A stretch of DNA of 64,000 bases from an uncultured Collinsella sp. (GTDB lineage Bacteria; Actinomycetota; Coriobacteriia; Coriobacteriales; Coriobacteriaceae): contig CATWVA010000006.1 of the NCBI GenBank assembly GCA_958354105.1, positions 18,957-82,956 on the forward strand, in the 5' to 3' direction. Below are positions 57,206 through 64,000 of this stretch, in pieces (within the stretch, counting starts at the first letter, position 1; every line of letters starts with the position of its first letter). Below the pieces are notes generated by a model. That model made no database searches and was not told the origin of the DNA. It saw nothing but the letters and a program-made list of their open reading frames with translations. A program made the position numbers and the translations under genes.

Positions 57206-58483
57206 CTAATCGAGTCCGGAGAAAGAAGGATACGCGCTCTCGCCGTGCTGACTCGCATCCAAGCCCAGTGCCTCGTCGGCCTCGTCCACGCGCAAGTTGC
57301 CGTGGAACAGCGCCTTGACCACTGCGGCGATCACCAAGTCGAGCACCAGCACAATAACGACCGTCACCATAATGCCCAAAATCTGCGAGATGAGCAGCGA
57401 CACGTCGCCCGTGTAGAACAGGCCGCCCTTACCGGTCCACGAAAGCTCCGGCACGCAGAACAGGCCCGTGAGCACGCCGCCCAAGATGCCGCCAATGCCG
57501 TGGCAGCCAAACGCGTCGAGCGCGTCGTCGTAGCCAAACTTGGTCTTAAGATGGCTGATAGCCAGGTAGCAGACGGGCGATACGATCAAGCCCATGACCA
57601 GCGCCGCCCACGGCTCGACAAAGCCCGCGCCCGGCGTGACCACCACGAGGCCCGCGACCAGACCGGTGCTGGCGCCCACCAGCGTGGGGCGACCGGTGTG
57701 CACGCGCTCAACGACAAGCCACGAAACCATGCCCGCCGCGCTGGCCGTCACGGTGTTGAGGATGGCAAGCGCGGCCACGGCGTCGGCCTTGAACTCGCTG
57801 CCGCCGTTAAAGCCAAACCAGCCAAACCAAAGCAGGCCGGCTCCCAGCGCCACAAACGGGACGTTATGCGGACGGTAGCTCACCATGCCAAAACCGCGAC
57901 GGCGGCCGAGCATTAAGCAGAGGATCAGGCCGGTAAGACCAGACGAAATGTGCACCACGTCGCCGCCGGCAAAGTCGAGCGCGCCGATGATGTCGCCGAT
58001 AAAGGAGCCCTCGCCACCCCAGACCATGTGGGCGAGCGGCGCATAGACCACGAGCAGCCAAATGCCCAGGAAGGCCGTCATGGCACCAAACTTAACGCGG
58101 CCTGCCAGGCTGCCCGTGACGATAGCAGCCGTGATCATGGCAAACGCCATCTGAAAGGCGATGTTGATGATCTGGGGGTAGACGGCGCCGTCCGCGGCGT
58201 TGCCCTCGGCCGCCTGCAGCACCTGGTTGAGCACCGGCAGGCACAGAAGCTGGTCAAGGCCTCCAGTAAACGGACTCGAGCCGTCGCCGCCGTAGGCCAG
58301 CGACCAGCCGGCAACAATCCACAGCACACCGACCAGGCCAATGGCGCCAAAGCACATGAGCATGGTGTTGATGACATTTTTGCGCCTGGACAGGCCGCCA
58401 TAGAAAAACGCCAGACCCGGTGTCATTAAAAACACGAGCATGGTGCAGATGAGCATAAACGTTGTCGATCCCGTATCGTACAT
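57206..58483 (-). CDS. amtB: Ammonium transporter
   Basis: 425 residues and 11 membrane helices. MYDTGSTTFMLICTMLVFLM, TPGLAFFYGGLSRRKNV, DFAGGDVVHISSGLTGLILC and ALDAFGCHGIGGILGGVLTG match Amt signatures, including the conserved His pair region. GGGGGAG supports the start at 58483 over one 19 codons upstream. It imports ammonium and is followed by a PII gene. A leader of about 200 bp contains four GTTTCC repeats on the minus strand. Confidence 0.94.
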   Translation of the reverse strand: MYDTGSTTFMLICTMLVFLMTPGLAFFYGGLSRRKNVINTMLMCFGAIGLVGVLWIVAGWSLAYGGDGSSPFTGGLDQLLCLPVLNQVLQAAEGNAADGAVYPQIINIAFQMAFAMITAAIVTGSLAGRVKFGAMTAFLGIWLLVVYAPLAHMVWGGEGSFIGDIIGALDFAGGDVVHISSGLTGLILCLMLGRRRGFGMVSYRPHNVPFVALGAGLLWFGWFGFNGGSEFKADAVAALAILNTVTASAAGMVSWLVVERVHTGRPTLVGASTGLVAGLVVVTPGAGFVEPWAALVMGLIVSPVCYLAISHLKTKFGYDDALDAFGCHGIGGILGGVLTGLFCVPELSWTGKGGLFYTGDVSLLISQILGIMVTVVIVLVLDLVIAAVVKALFHGNLRVDEADEALGLDASQHGESAYPSFSGLD

Positions 58484-58681
58484 TCGCTCCCCCTTGGTCG
58501 CATGAACGTTGTCGGCGCTCATGATGCGGCCGAGGGCCAACTGGTGTAGACCAGATACGGCGTTGTTAAACGCTGCGTTGTCGAATGGAAACGGTGCCGC
58601 AATCTTGGAAACGGCACGGCAACGGGCGCGAAACGAACGGGAAACGTGCGAACGAGAAGGGCGCGCTTGGCTCCGCTTTGG

Positions 58682-59701
58682 CTAGCGCCGGAACAGCTCG
58701 CGGGCTCGGTCGCGGAGGTCGGTAGCTCGGATGACGCCCTCGTAACGATTGATGCGCAGACGCGGGAAGGCGTTAAAGAAGCGTAGGTCGCGGCGGCTGA
58801 GTGACACGCTCGGCACCGGGCGGCTCATGCGCTTGCCGGCAAGGCGACGACCGAGCGACGGACGCGGCATGCTCGGCGCGGCATCGGCCACGCGACGGGC
58901 AGCGAGCGCCAGGCCGCGAGCACCATCCGAAATAAACGTCGGCATCGAAGCCTTCTCGCGCAGGGCATCGAGCGCCGCGTCGCCCAGCTCGGCCAGCCAA
59001 GCGTTAACGGCGCGACCGCGGATATGCGTCTGCGCCACCGAGTCGATCGCCGAATCGGGAATACGTTCGAGCATAGAGTTGGAGGCATCGGCAAGCGACT
59101 CATTGATGCGGTCGGCAAGGTCGGCACGCACACGCTCCAGCTGATCGGACAGACGCCGCCAGCTCGCCAACGAGCACGCCGCGTCGACCATCATCGCGAC
59201 CGCAACGATAAAGGCGGCCAAGCGCACGATTAGCACCGGCAGATGGCCAAGCAGCCCCAGCAATGCCGGCTCCACTAAACGGCAAATACACAACGCACCC
59301 AAGCCAAACGCGCAGGCCCAGTACAGGCAGATGCGTCCGTGCAGGTTAAACGGCAGATGCGAGTAATCCCAAAACCGGGCACCCGTCGTTTTTTCCAACA
59401 GCACGCCCACGCTATATTCGATCACGCTGCATACAAGCGCCGCGGCGACAAACTGGCTCGAGGCATCCGGAATCCCGCGCAGCAAAAGCCAGCAGGCTAT
59501 GCCGCCCACACCATAGATAGGACAACACGGCCCCAGCAAAAATCCGCTGTTGGCAAATCGCCCGTGATTGAGCATGGCGCAGACTGTCGATTCCCATACC
59601 CAGCCGCAAAAACCGTAGAAGGCAAACGAGAGCACCAGCGCCGAGAGCGGACAGGCGACAAGCGTCGCGCCGTCAAATGCCATGTCGATCGCGGTCCCCA
59701 C
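58682..59701 (-). CDS. CmpB-type (PF06541-like) membrane protein
   Basis: 339 residues. Six N-terminal membrane helices contain FYGFCGWVWESTVCAMLNHG, FANSGFLLGPCCPIYGVGGI and FNLHGRICLYWACAFGLGAL, the pattern of proteins annotated as ABC-transporter type IV permeases. Residues ~180-339 are a cytosolic helical tail. GTG start at 59701, three bases after the HD gene's TAG, so translation is coupled. Its transport role is unproven; no ATPase gene is adjacent. Confidence 0.82.
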   Translation of the reverse strand: MGTAIDMAFDGATLVACPLSALVLSFAFYGFCGWVWESTVCAMLNHGRFANSGFLLGPCCPIYGVGGIACWLLLRGIPDASSQFVAAALVCSVIEYSVGVLLEKTTGARFWDYSHLPFNLHGRICLYWACAFGLGALCICRLVEPALLGLLGHLPVLIVRLAAFIVAVAMMVDAACSLASWRRLSDQLERVRADLADRINESLADASNSMLERIPDSAIDSVAQTHIRGRAVNAWLAELGDAALDALREKASMPTFISDGARGLALAARRVADAAPSMPRPSLGRRLAGKRMSRPVPSVSLSRRDLRFFNAFPRLRINRYEGVIRATDLRDRARELFRR

Positions 59702-59704
59702 CGT

Positions 59705-60241
59705 CTACCCTCTCCTCTTTTCGCTCGATTCGCCACTCACGCCATCGTCCGCCTCGCCCTTGCGCCGCAGACGACCGGCGACCGTCTCGCGCAGCGCGCA
59801 CCACTTATCGGCCAGGCATACAATCCATGCCTCACGACACGTCGGCGGCACCGGCACCAGCGGAAACATATGCCGCACGATGATATTCCGCTCGCGCGGC
59901 GTCAGCTCAAAATCTTCCTCGGCACGCGCCAGGGCAAAAAATGGATGCCGAAATCCGTGCAGTCGATGGCTTGGGTCGGGATCGTGCCAGTCATAGAGAA
60001 AGTAATCGTGCAGCAGGGCTCCGCGCAGCAACGAGGCGCGATCGACCGAGACACCGACGCGGCCCAGGTGCTCGGCAAAGGACAGACTTGCCCGCGCCAC
60101 CGAGGTCACATGCGCATACACCGTCACATCGCCATGCTGGATAAACTCGCGCGTCAGGTCCAGACGGCCCGCCTGTGCCAGTTGACGGGCAGCATGGTCT
60201 ACTTCGCACGCGATTTTCTCGGCGCGAACGACATCGGACAT
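59705..60241 (-). CDS. HD-domain phosphohydrolase-like protein
   Basis: 178 residues from MSDVVRAEKIACEVDHAARQ; GGAGG precedes. The HD motif is in LLRGALLHDYFLYDWH (His-Asp near residue 74), with upstream HVTSVARASLSFAEHLGRVG and downstream RNIIVRHMFPLVPVPP. Such proteins hydrolyse nucleotide phosphates or related esters. It is coupled to the membrane protein downstream, a pairing common in Gram-positive genomes. Substrate unknown. Confidence 0.83.
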   Translation of the reverse strand: MSDVVRAEKIACEVDHAARQLAQAGRLDLTREFIQHGDVTVYAHVTSVARASLSFAEHLGRVGVSVDRASLLRGALLHDYFLYDWHDPDPSHRLHGFRHPFFALARAEEDFELTPRERNIIVRHMFPLVPVPPTCREAWIVCLADKWCALRETVAGRLRRKGEADDGVSGESSEKRRG

Positions 60242-60469
60242 GCTGCCTCCTTCCAGCGACTCACGGCGACAAGCCACGGCCTGTGCACAATCGATAAAAA
60301 CATCATGGAACACATTAGTATGGCATCGGACAAAACGTTTTGCCCCACCAGTTGGCGAATTACCGCGCCGCCGTCACATATCAAACGCCAAAATGTGCGA
60401 GACTGTCTTGTGCAATTGTGCCGGCCGAGGGAGCGCCGGCGCTCGATTCGCATGGAGTAACCCACAACG

Positions 60470-62251
60470 ATGCTGCTTACGCAAACGACAACGCCCGAGG
60501 ACGTCAAGGCTCTTAATCGCGCCGAGCTCCCGCAGCTCTGCGGCGAGATTCGCCACGCCATCCTCGAAAGCTCCGCCGCCGTCGGCGGGCACGTTGCCCC
60601 CAACTTGGGCGTCGTTGAGCTTACGGTTGCGCTTCATCGCGTATTTAACTCCCCCATCGACAAGATTGTCTTTGACGTTTCGCACCAGACCTACGCCCAC
60701 AAGGCGCTGACCGGGCGCGCGTACACTTATATCGATCCGGAGCGTTATGGTGAGGCTTCTGGCTTTGCCAATCCCGACGAGTCCGAGCACGACCTGTTCG
60801 CCATGGGCCATACCTCCACGTCGGTGAGCCTGGGCTGCGGCCTGGCGCACGCTCGTGACCTGGCGGGCGATACGTACAACGTCATCACCATCATTGGCGA
60901 CGGCTCGCTTTCGGGCGGCCTGGCGTTTGAAGGCTTTAACAATGCCGCCGAACTCGATAGCAACCTGATCATCATCGTCAACGATAACGACCAGTCCATT
61001 GCCGAGAACCACGGTGGCTTGTATCGCAATCTGGCCGAGCTGCGCGCCAGCAACGGCACCTGTGAGCGCAACGTTTTCCGCGCGATGGGGCTCGACTACC
61101 GCTATCTGGACGCCGGCAACGATGTGTTGGCCCTGGTCGACACGCTGCAGGGACTGTGCAATATCGATCATCCCATCGTGCTGCACGTCTCCACCGCCAA
61201 GGGCAAGGGCTTTGAGCCAGCCCAGAGTGACCCCGAGCGCTGGCATCACGTGGGTCCGTTTGACATGGCGACTGGGCGCAAGCTCTGCCCGGGCCATCCG
61301 AGCGAGCCTGCGCCGCGCACCTATGCCGACATTACGGGCGAGGCGCTCAGCGCCGCCATCGAGCGCGATCCGCAAGTCGTGGGCATCACGGCCGCCACGC
61401 CCTACATCATGGGCTTTACACCCGAGCTTCGCGCCGCCGCCGACAAACAGTTCGTCGATGTGGGCATTGCCGAGGAGCACGCCGTGACCTTTGCCACCGC
61501 GCTTGCGCGCTCGGGTGCCAAGCCAGTCTTTGGTGTGTACGGCACGTTTTTGCAGCGCGCCTACGACGAGCTGTGGCACGACCTGTGCCTCAACGATGTC
61601 CCCGCAACCATCCTGGTGTTTGGCGCATCGATCTTTGGCACCACATCCGAGACGCATCTTTCGTTCTTTGATATTTCTATGCTGGGCGCTCTCCCCAATA
61701 TGCGTTACCTGGCGCCTTCCTGCATGGAGGAATACCTATCCATGCTGAGCTGGTCGCTCGACCACCGCGAGCATCCCGTGGCAATCCGCGTACCGGGCAT
61801 CGGCTTGGTAAGCCGCCCCGACCTGGCGCCCGCCGAAGACACCGACTACAGCGCCGTTCGCTACAACGTGGTGCGTCAGGGTCGCGACGTGGCCGTGCTC
61901 GCGCTTGGCGATTTCTTTGAGCTGGGCGAGCGCGTGGCAAACCGCTTGGCTGCCGAGTACGGTATCGAGGCGACGCTCGTCAACCCGCGCTTTGCAACCG
62001 AGCTTGACCGCGAGTTCCTCGACAGTCTTGCCGCTGAGCATCGCGTTGTCGTCACCCTCGAGGACGGCATCTTGGACGGTGGCTGGGGCGAGCGCGTCGC
62101 GTGCTATCTGGCCTGCACGCCTGTGCGCACGCGCACCTTCGGCATCGCCAAGGGCTTCCCCGACCGCTACGACCCCAACGAGCTGCTCGCTCAGAACGGC
62201 ATGACGGTCGAGAACATGGCCGCCGAAGCCGTGAGACTACTTAACGAGTAA
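60470..62251 (+). CDS. 1-deoxy-D-xylulose-5-phosphate synthase-like thiamine-diphosphate enzyme
   Basis: 593 residues (DXS usually ~620-640). The N-terminal half has GHVAPNLGVVELTVALHRVF, DVSHQTYAHKALTGR, GHTSTSVSLGCGLAHARDL and the ThDP motif GDGSLSGGLAFEGFNNAA. In the second half GIAEEHAVTFATALA (catalytic Glu) is kept, but the segment equal to DRAGIVGxDGxTHxGxFD reads GASIFGTTSETHLSFFD, and RYPRG reads IRVPG, so Arg398, Asp427 and Arg478 (E. coli numbering) appear lost. ThDP-dependent chemistry is likely; true DXS activity is uncertain. GGAGTAACC precedes the start. Confidence 0.8.
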   Translation: MLLTQTTTPEDVKALNRAELPQLCGEIRHAILESSAAVGGHVAPNLGVVELTVALHRVFNSPIDKIVFDVSHQTYAHKALTGRAYTYIDPERYGEASGFANPDESEHDLFAMGHTSTSVSLGCGLAHARDLAGDTYNVITIIGDGSLSGGLAFEGFNNAAELDSNLIIIVNDNDQSIAENHGGLYRNLAELRASNGTCERNVFRAMGLDYRYLDAGNDVLALVDTLQGLCNIDHPIVLHVSTAKGKGFEPAQSDPERWHHVGPFDMATGRKLCPGHPSEPAPRTYADITGEALSAAIERDPQVVGITAATPYIMGFTPELRAAADKQFVDVGIAEEHAVTFATALARSGAKPVFGVYGTFLQRAYDELWHDLCLNDVPATILVFGASIFGTTSETHLSFFDISMLGALPNMRYLAPSCMEEYLSMLSWSLDHREHPVAIRVPGIGLVSRPDLAPAEDTDYSAVRYNVVRQGRDVAVLALGDFFELGERVANRLAAEYGIEATLVNPRFATELDREFLDSLAAEHRVVVTLEDGILDGGWGERVACYLACTPVRTRTFGIAKGFPDRYDPNELLAQNGMTVENMAAEAVRLLNE

Positions 62252-62254
62252 AAA

Positions 62255-62290
62255 ACCTCCGCAAAGGGAAGCATCCCTGCGGAGGTTTTT
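62255..62290 (+). terminator. Intrinsic terminator of the DXS-like gene
   Basis: ACCTCCGCA (62255-62263) pairs with TGCGGAGGT (62278-62286), followed by TTTTATTTTC. The inner AGGGA/TCCCT extends the stem. Confidence 0.9.
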
Positions 62291-62307
62291 ATTTTCGCGG
62301 CGCGATT

Positions 62308-62526
62308 ATCTCAATCTGTAACATCTATGGCCCGAATTCCCGTCTAACTGTTACAGATCGAGATAAGACATCTTAGTCCCAGACCTTTGTCTCAATCTGT
62401 AACAGATAGGGACCTTTTGGCCGTCCAGATGTTACAGATTGAGACATTCGAATTCCCCTGAAGAGAAAATCTCAATCTGTAACAGTTGCTCGGCAAAAAT
62501 GGCTGCAGATGTTACAGATCGAGACA
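62308..62526. repeat. Array of three palindromes: six alternating half-sites with 25-nt variable loops
   Basis: The half-site TCTCAATCTGTAACA occurs at 62308, 62388 and 62469, and its inverted form TGTTACAGATYGAGA at 62349, 62430 and 62510. Each pair forms a 16-17-bp stem; each enclosed segment is exactly 25 nt (62324-62348, 62405-62429, 62485-62509) and the three are unrelated. Gaps between units are 23 and 22 nt, so half-sites recur about every 40 bp. Confidence 0.95.
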
Positions 62527-62634
62527 AAACAGCAAGGCATGCCGCTGCATCGGCCAGAACCGCCACAAAGGTGCCTGTCCCTTTTGGTAGGTAGAATAAC
62601 CCATAAGGTAAGTATGTTTCTGAGTTATTTCGTG
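62527..62634. other. Spacer between the palindrome array and the ABC importer promoter
   Basis: It contains a diverged REP-like unit (ACCGCCACAAAGG with CCTTTTGGTAGGT around TGCCTGTCC, 62559-62592), related to 39182-39218. No coding frame is seen. Confidence 0.65.
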
Positions 62635-62664
62635 TTGACCCATTTGAGCGCGATAGGGTATAAC
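62635..62664 (+). promoter_or_regulatory. Sigma-70 promoter of the amino-acid ABC importer
   Basis: TTGACC (62635-62640) and TATAAC (62659-62664) are 18 bp apart, 44 bp before the start codon of the substrate-binding protein. Confidence 0.8.
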
Positions 62665-62707
62665 TCTACTCAACCGCTAGGGATTTTATTGAGAAAGGTG
62701 TTCTACC

Positions 62708-63703
62708 ATGAGCAAAAACCTCTCCCAGCAGGTCGTTCTCGACCGCCGCGGCTTCGTCGCCGCCACCTTCGCAACCGTCGCCGGCCTTGGTCTTGCCGGC
62801 TGCTCCGACACCAGCGCCGAAGCCGACAAGGGTTCCGCCGCCGGCTCCTCCAAGAGCTCCGAAGATACCGAGGCTTCCACCATACTCGATGCCAAGGCAT
62901 TCGACAAACTCGTCGACAACGGCCCCAAGGCCGATGACGACGCCATCGCCGCCAGCACCTGGGCCACGGCCGTCAAGGACGCCGGTGTCTTTAAGATCGG
63001 TGGCGTTCAGACCTCCACACTTTTCTCCCTCCTCAACGAGAAAGACGGTCAGACCCGCGGCTTCGACGCCGGTATCGCACAGCTCCTGTCCAACTACATC
63101 CTGGGCGAGAACAAGGTCGAGATCACCCAGGTGACCTCGGACACGCGCGAGTCCGTCCTGCAGAACGGCCAGGTTGACGCCGTCTTTGCCACCTACACCA
63201 TCACCGATGAGCGCAAGAAGCTCGTCTCCTTCGCCGGTCCCTACTACTACACCCAGCAGGCTATCCTGGTGCTCGCCGACAACGACGACATCAAGGGCGT
63301 CGACGACCTGGCCGACAAGAACGTCGCCGTCCAGTCCGGCTCCAACGGCCCCGCCATCCTGGAGGAGTTCGCCCCCAAGGCCAGCCAGCAGGAGTTCAAG
63401 ACCGACGAGGAGGCACGTCAGGCACTCCAGCAGGGCCGCGTCGATGCCTACGTCATCGACAACAACATGCAGCAGAGCGCCCTGGTCCGCGAGCCCGGCA
63501 AGTACAAGATTGCCGGCAAGCCCTTCGGCAGCAAGGAGCCCTACGGCATCGGCCTGCCGCTCGATTCCGACGGTGTCGCCTTTGTCAACGACTTCCTTAA
63601 GAAGATCGAGGATGACGGCACCTGGACCGAGCTGTGGCAGATCTGCATTGGCGACCGTACGGGCGACACCAATGTTCCCGAGCTGCCCGAGATCGGCGCC
63701 TAG
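62708..63703 (+). CDS. Amino-acid ABC transporter substrate-binding lipoprotein
   Basis: 331 residues. The signal region LDRRGFVAATFATVAGLGLA ends in a lipobox LAGC with Cys32; the RRGF start is also Tat-like. A Ser/Ala/Glu linker (~33-57) is followed by a type-3 periplasmic-binding fold: FKIGGVQTSTLFSLLNEKDG, FDAGIAQLLSNYILG, AVFATYTITDERKKLVSFAG, ADKNVAVQSGSNGPAIL. This resembles glutamate/polar amino-acid binders. It is followed by a terminator-like hairpin and a permease gene. AGAAAGGTG precedes the start. Confidence 0.92.
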   Translation: MSKNLSQQVVLDRRGFVAATFATVAGLGLAGCSDTSAEADKGSAAGSSKSSEDTEASTILDAKAFDKLVDNGPKADDDAIAASTWATAVKDAGVFKIGGVQTSTLFSLLNEKDGQTRGFDAGIAQLLSNYILGENKVEITQVTSDTRESVLQNGQVDAVFATYTITDERKKLVSFAGPYYYTQQAILVLADNDDIKGVDDLADKNVAVQSGSNGPAILEEFAPKASQQEFKTDEEARQALQQGRVDAYVIDNNMQQSALVREPGKYKIAGKPFGSKEPYGIGLPLDSDGVAFVNDFLKKIEDDGTWTELWQICIGDRTGDTNVPELPEIGA

Positions 63704-63791
63704 GCAGCGAGCCTAGTAACGGCCGCTACGAAACCATACGGAAACGCACGATGCGCTTTATTGCGCTAAACTGTTTCCTCACTGAGTTGTC

Positions 63792-63820
63792 GGGGCTTCC
63801 GTACACACGGGAGCCCCTTT
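63792..63820 (+). terminator. Hairpin between binding protein and permease genes
   Basis: GGGGCTTCCG (63792-63801) pairs with CGGGAGCCCC (63808-63817), then TTTCC. As in many ABC operons it probably lets the binding protein be made in excess over the permease. Confidence 0.75.
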
Positions 63821-63841
63821 CCTTACCGGCGGGAGGTCCGC

Positions 63842-64000
63842 ATGAGTCTCTCCGAGCTCTGGTCGCTCTATGGCCAGAACTATATCGACGCGCTGCTAGC
63901 AACCTGGGGCATGACGCTTGAGTCGTTTGCCATCGCCATGGTGCTGGCCGTCGCCGTCACCGTGATGCGCGTGTCGCCGCTCAAGCCGCTGCGCGTCTTT
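63842..64000 (+). CDS. Amino-acid ABC transporter permease, N-terminal part (cut by window edge)
   Basis: 53 codons are visible, starting MSLSELWSLYGQNYIDALLA, then TWGMTLESFAIAMVLAVAVT and VMRVSPLKPLRVF. This is the usual N-terminus of HisM/GlnP-type permeases (periplasmic helix, first membrane helix, then a short loop). GGGAGG precedes the ATG. It is 138 bp after the binding-protein gene in the same orientation, so the importer continues beyond the window. Confidence 0.88.
   Translation, partial: MSLSELWSLYGQNYIDALLATWGMTLESFAIAMVLAVAVTVMRVSPLKPLRVF

Noticed and set aside
58541..58660. Nitrogen-regulator site array upstream of amtB
   Set aside because: Four GTTTCC repeats are visible, but spacing is irregular and no known nitrogen-control consensus matches.
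62308..62526. CRISPR array
   Set aside because: Repeats are only 16-17 bp, alternate in orientation, and there are no cas genes or leader. It is reported instead as a palindrome array.

Overview
The window looks like chromosomal DNA of a gut Coriobacteriia, most likely a Collinsella close to C. aerofaciens. This placement rests on high GC, GTG/TTG starts with strong Shine-Dalgarno sites, overall gene content (fused EcfA, LysRS with an extra tRNA-binding domain, Asp23/AmaP set, giant acyl-CoA dehydratase activase) and recognition rather than a database search. About 55 protein genes are supported, plus two tRNAs, one FMN riboswitch, one probable small antisense RNA and many palindromic intergenic elements. 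No phage or insertion sequence with a transposase is present. Most genes lie on the minus strand.

Layout. 1-15 kb (minus): clpC 5' end, a ThrE-type exporter, greA-lysS, tatA, tRNA-Pro, then a run of core genes (veg-ispE, rdgB-dtd, rph, murI, a HAD phosphatase, murE, asnB). 15.0-15.7 kb: tRNA-Val followed by a duplicated tRNA tail. 15.7-20.6 kb: arginine operon argC-argJ-argB-argD behind a paired ArgR-like operator. 20.9-25.3 kb: two flavin-binding paralogues, then an FMN-riboswitch-controlled riboflavin ECF transporter (ribU-ecfA-ecfT). 25.7-27.7 kb: groS-groL. 28.2-31.5 kb: two divergent hydrolases. 31.6-42 kb: membrane proteins (DUF4013, YitT), the Asp23/DUF2273/AmaP envelope-stress set, yebC, a large polytopic protein, lgt, nifU-like, dCMP deaminase and coaX. 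42.3-45.9 kb: OPT transporter, DUF389 protein and a small hypothetical. 46.2-53.1 kb: hydroxyacyl-CoA dehydrogenase, 1600-residue activase and TetR regulator. 53.3-53.5 kb: a compact candidate type I toxin-antitoxin islet. 53.6-64 kb: HAD phosphatase, TetR/MFS pair, PII-AmtB, a CmpB-type membrane protein with an HD-domain protein, a divergent DXS-like enzyme, a six-half-site palindrome array, and the start of an amino-acid ABC importer.

The most unusual content is between genes. (i) At 62308-62526 six copies of a 16-17-bp sequence alternate in orientation, forming three palindromes whose loops are each exactly 25 nt and different. (ii) The islet at 53.26-53.55 kb encodes a 41-residue hydrophobic/basic peptide with a convergent small RNA, and lies between two REP-like palindromes. 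(iii) Very long perfect inverted repeats (up to 39 bp), often nested around a second hairpin, sit at gene ends. (iv) A family of REP-like palindromes with a CCTGTCCC core abuts or contains the stop codons of several unrelated genes.
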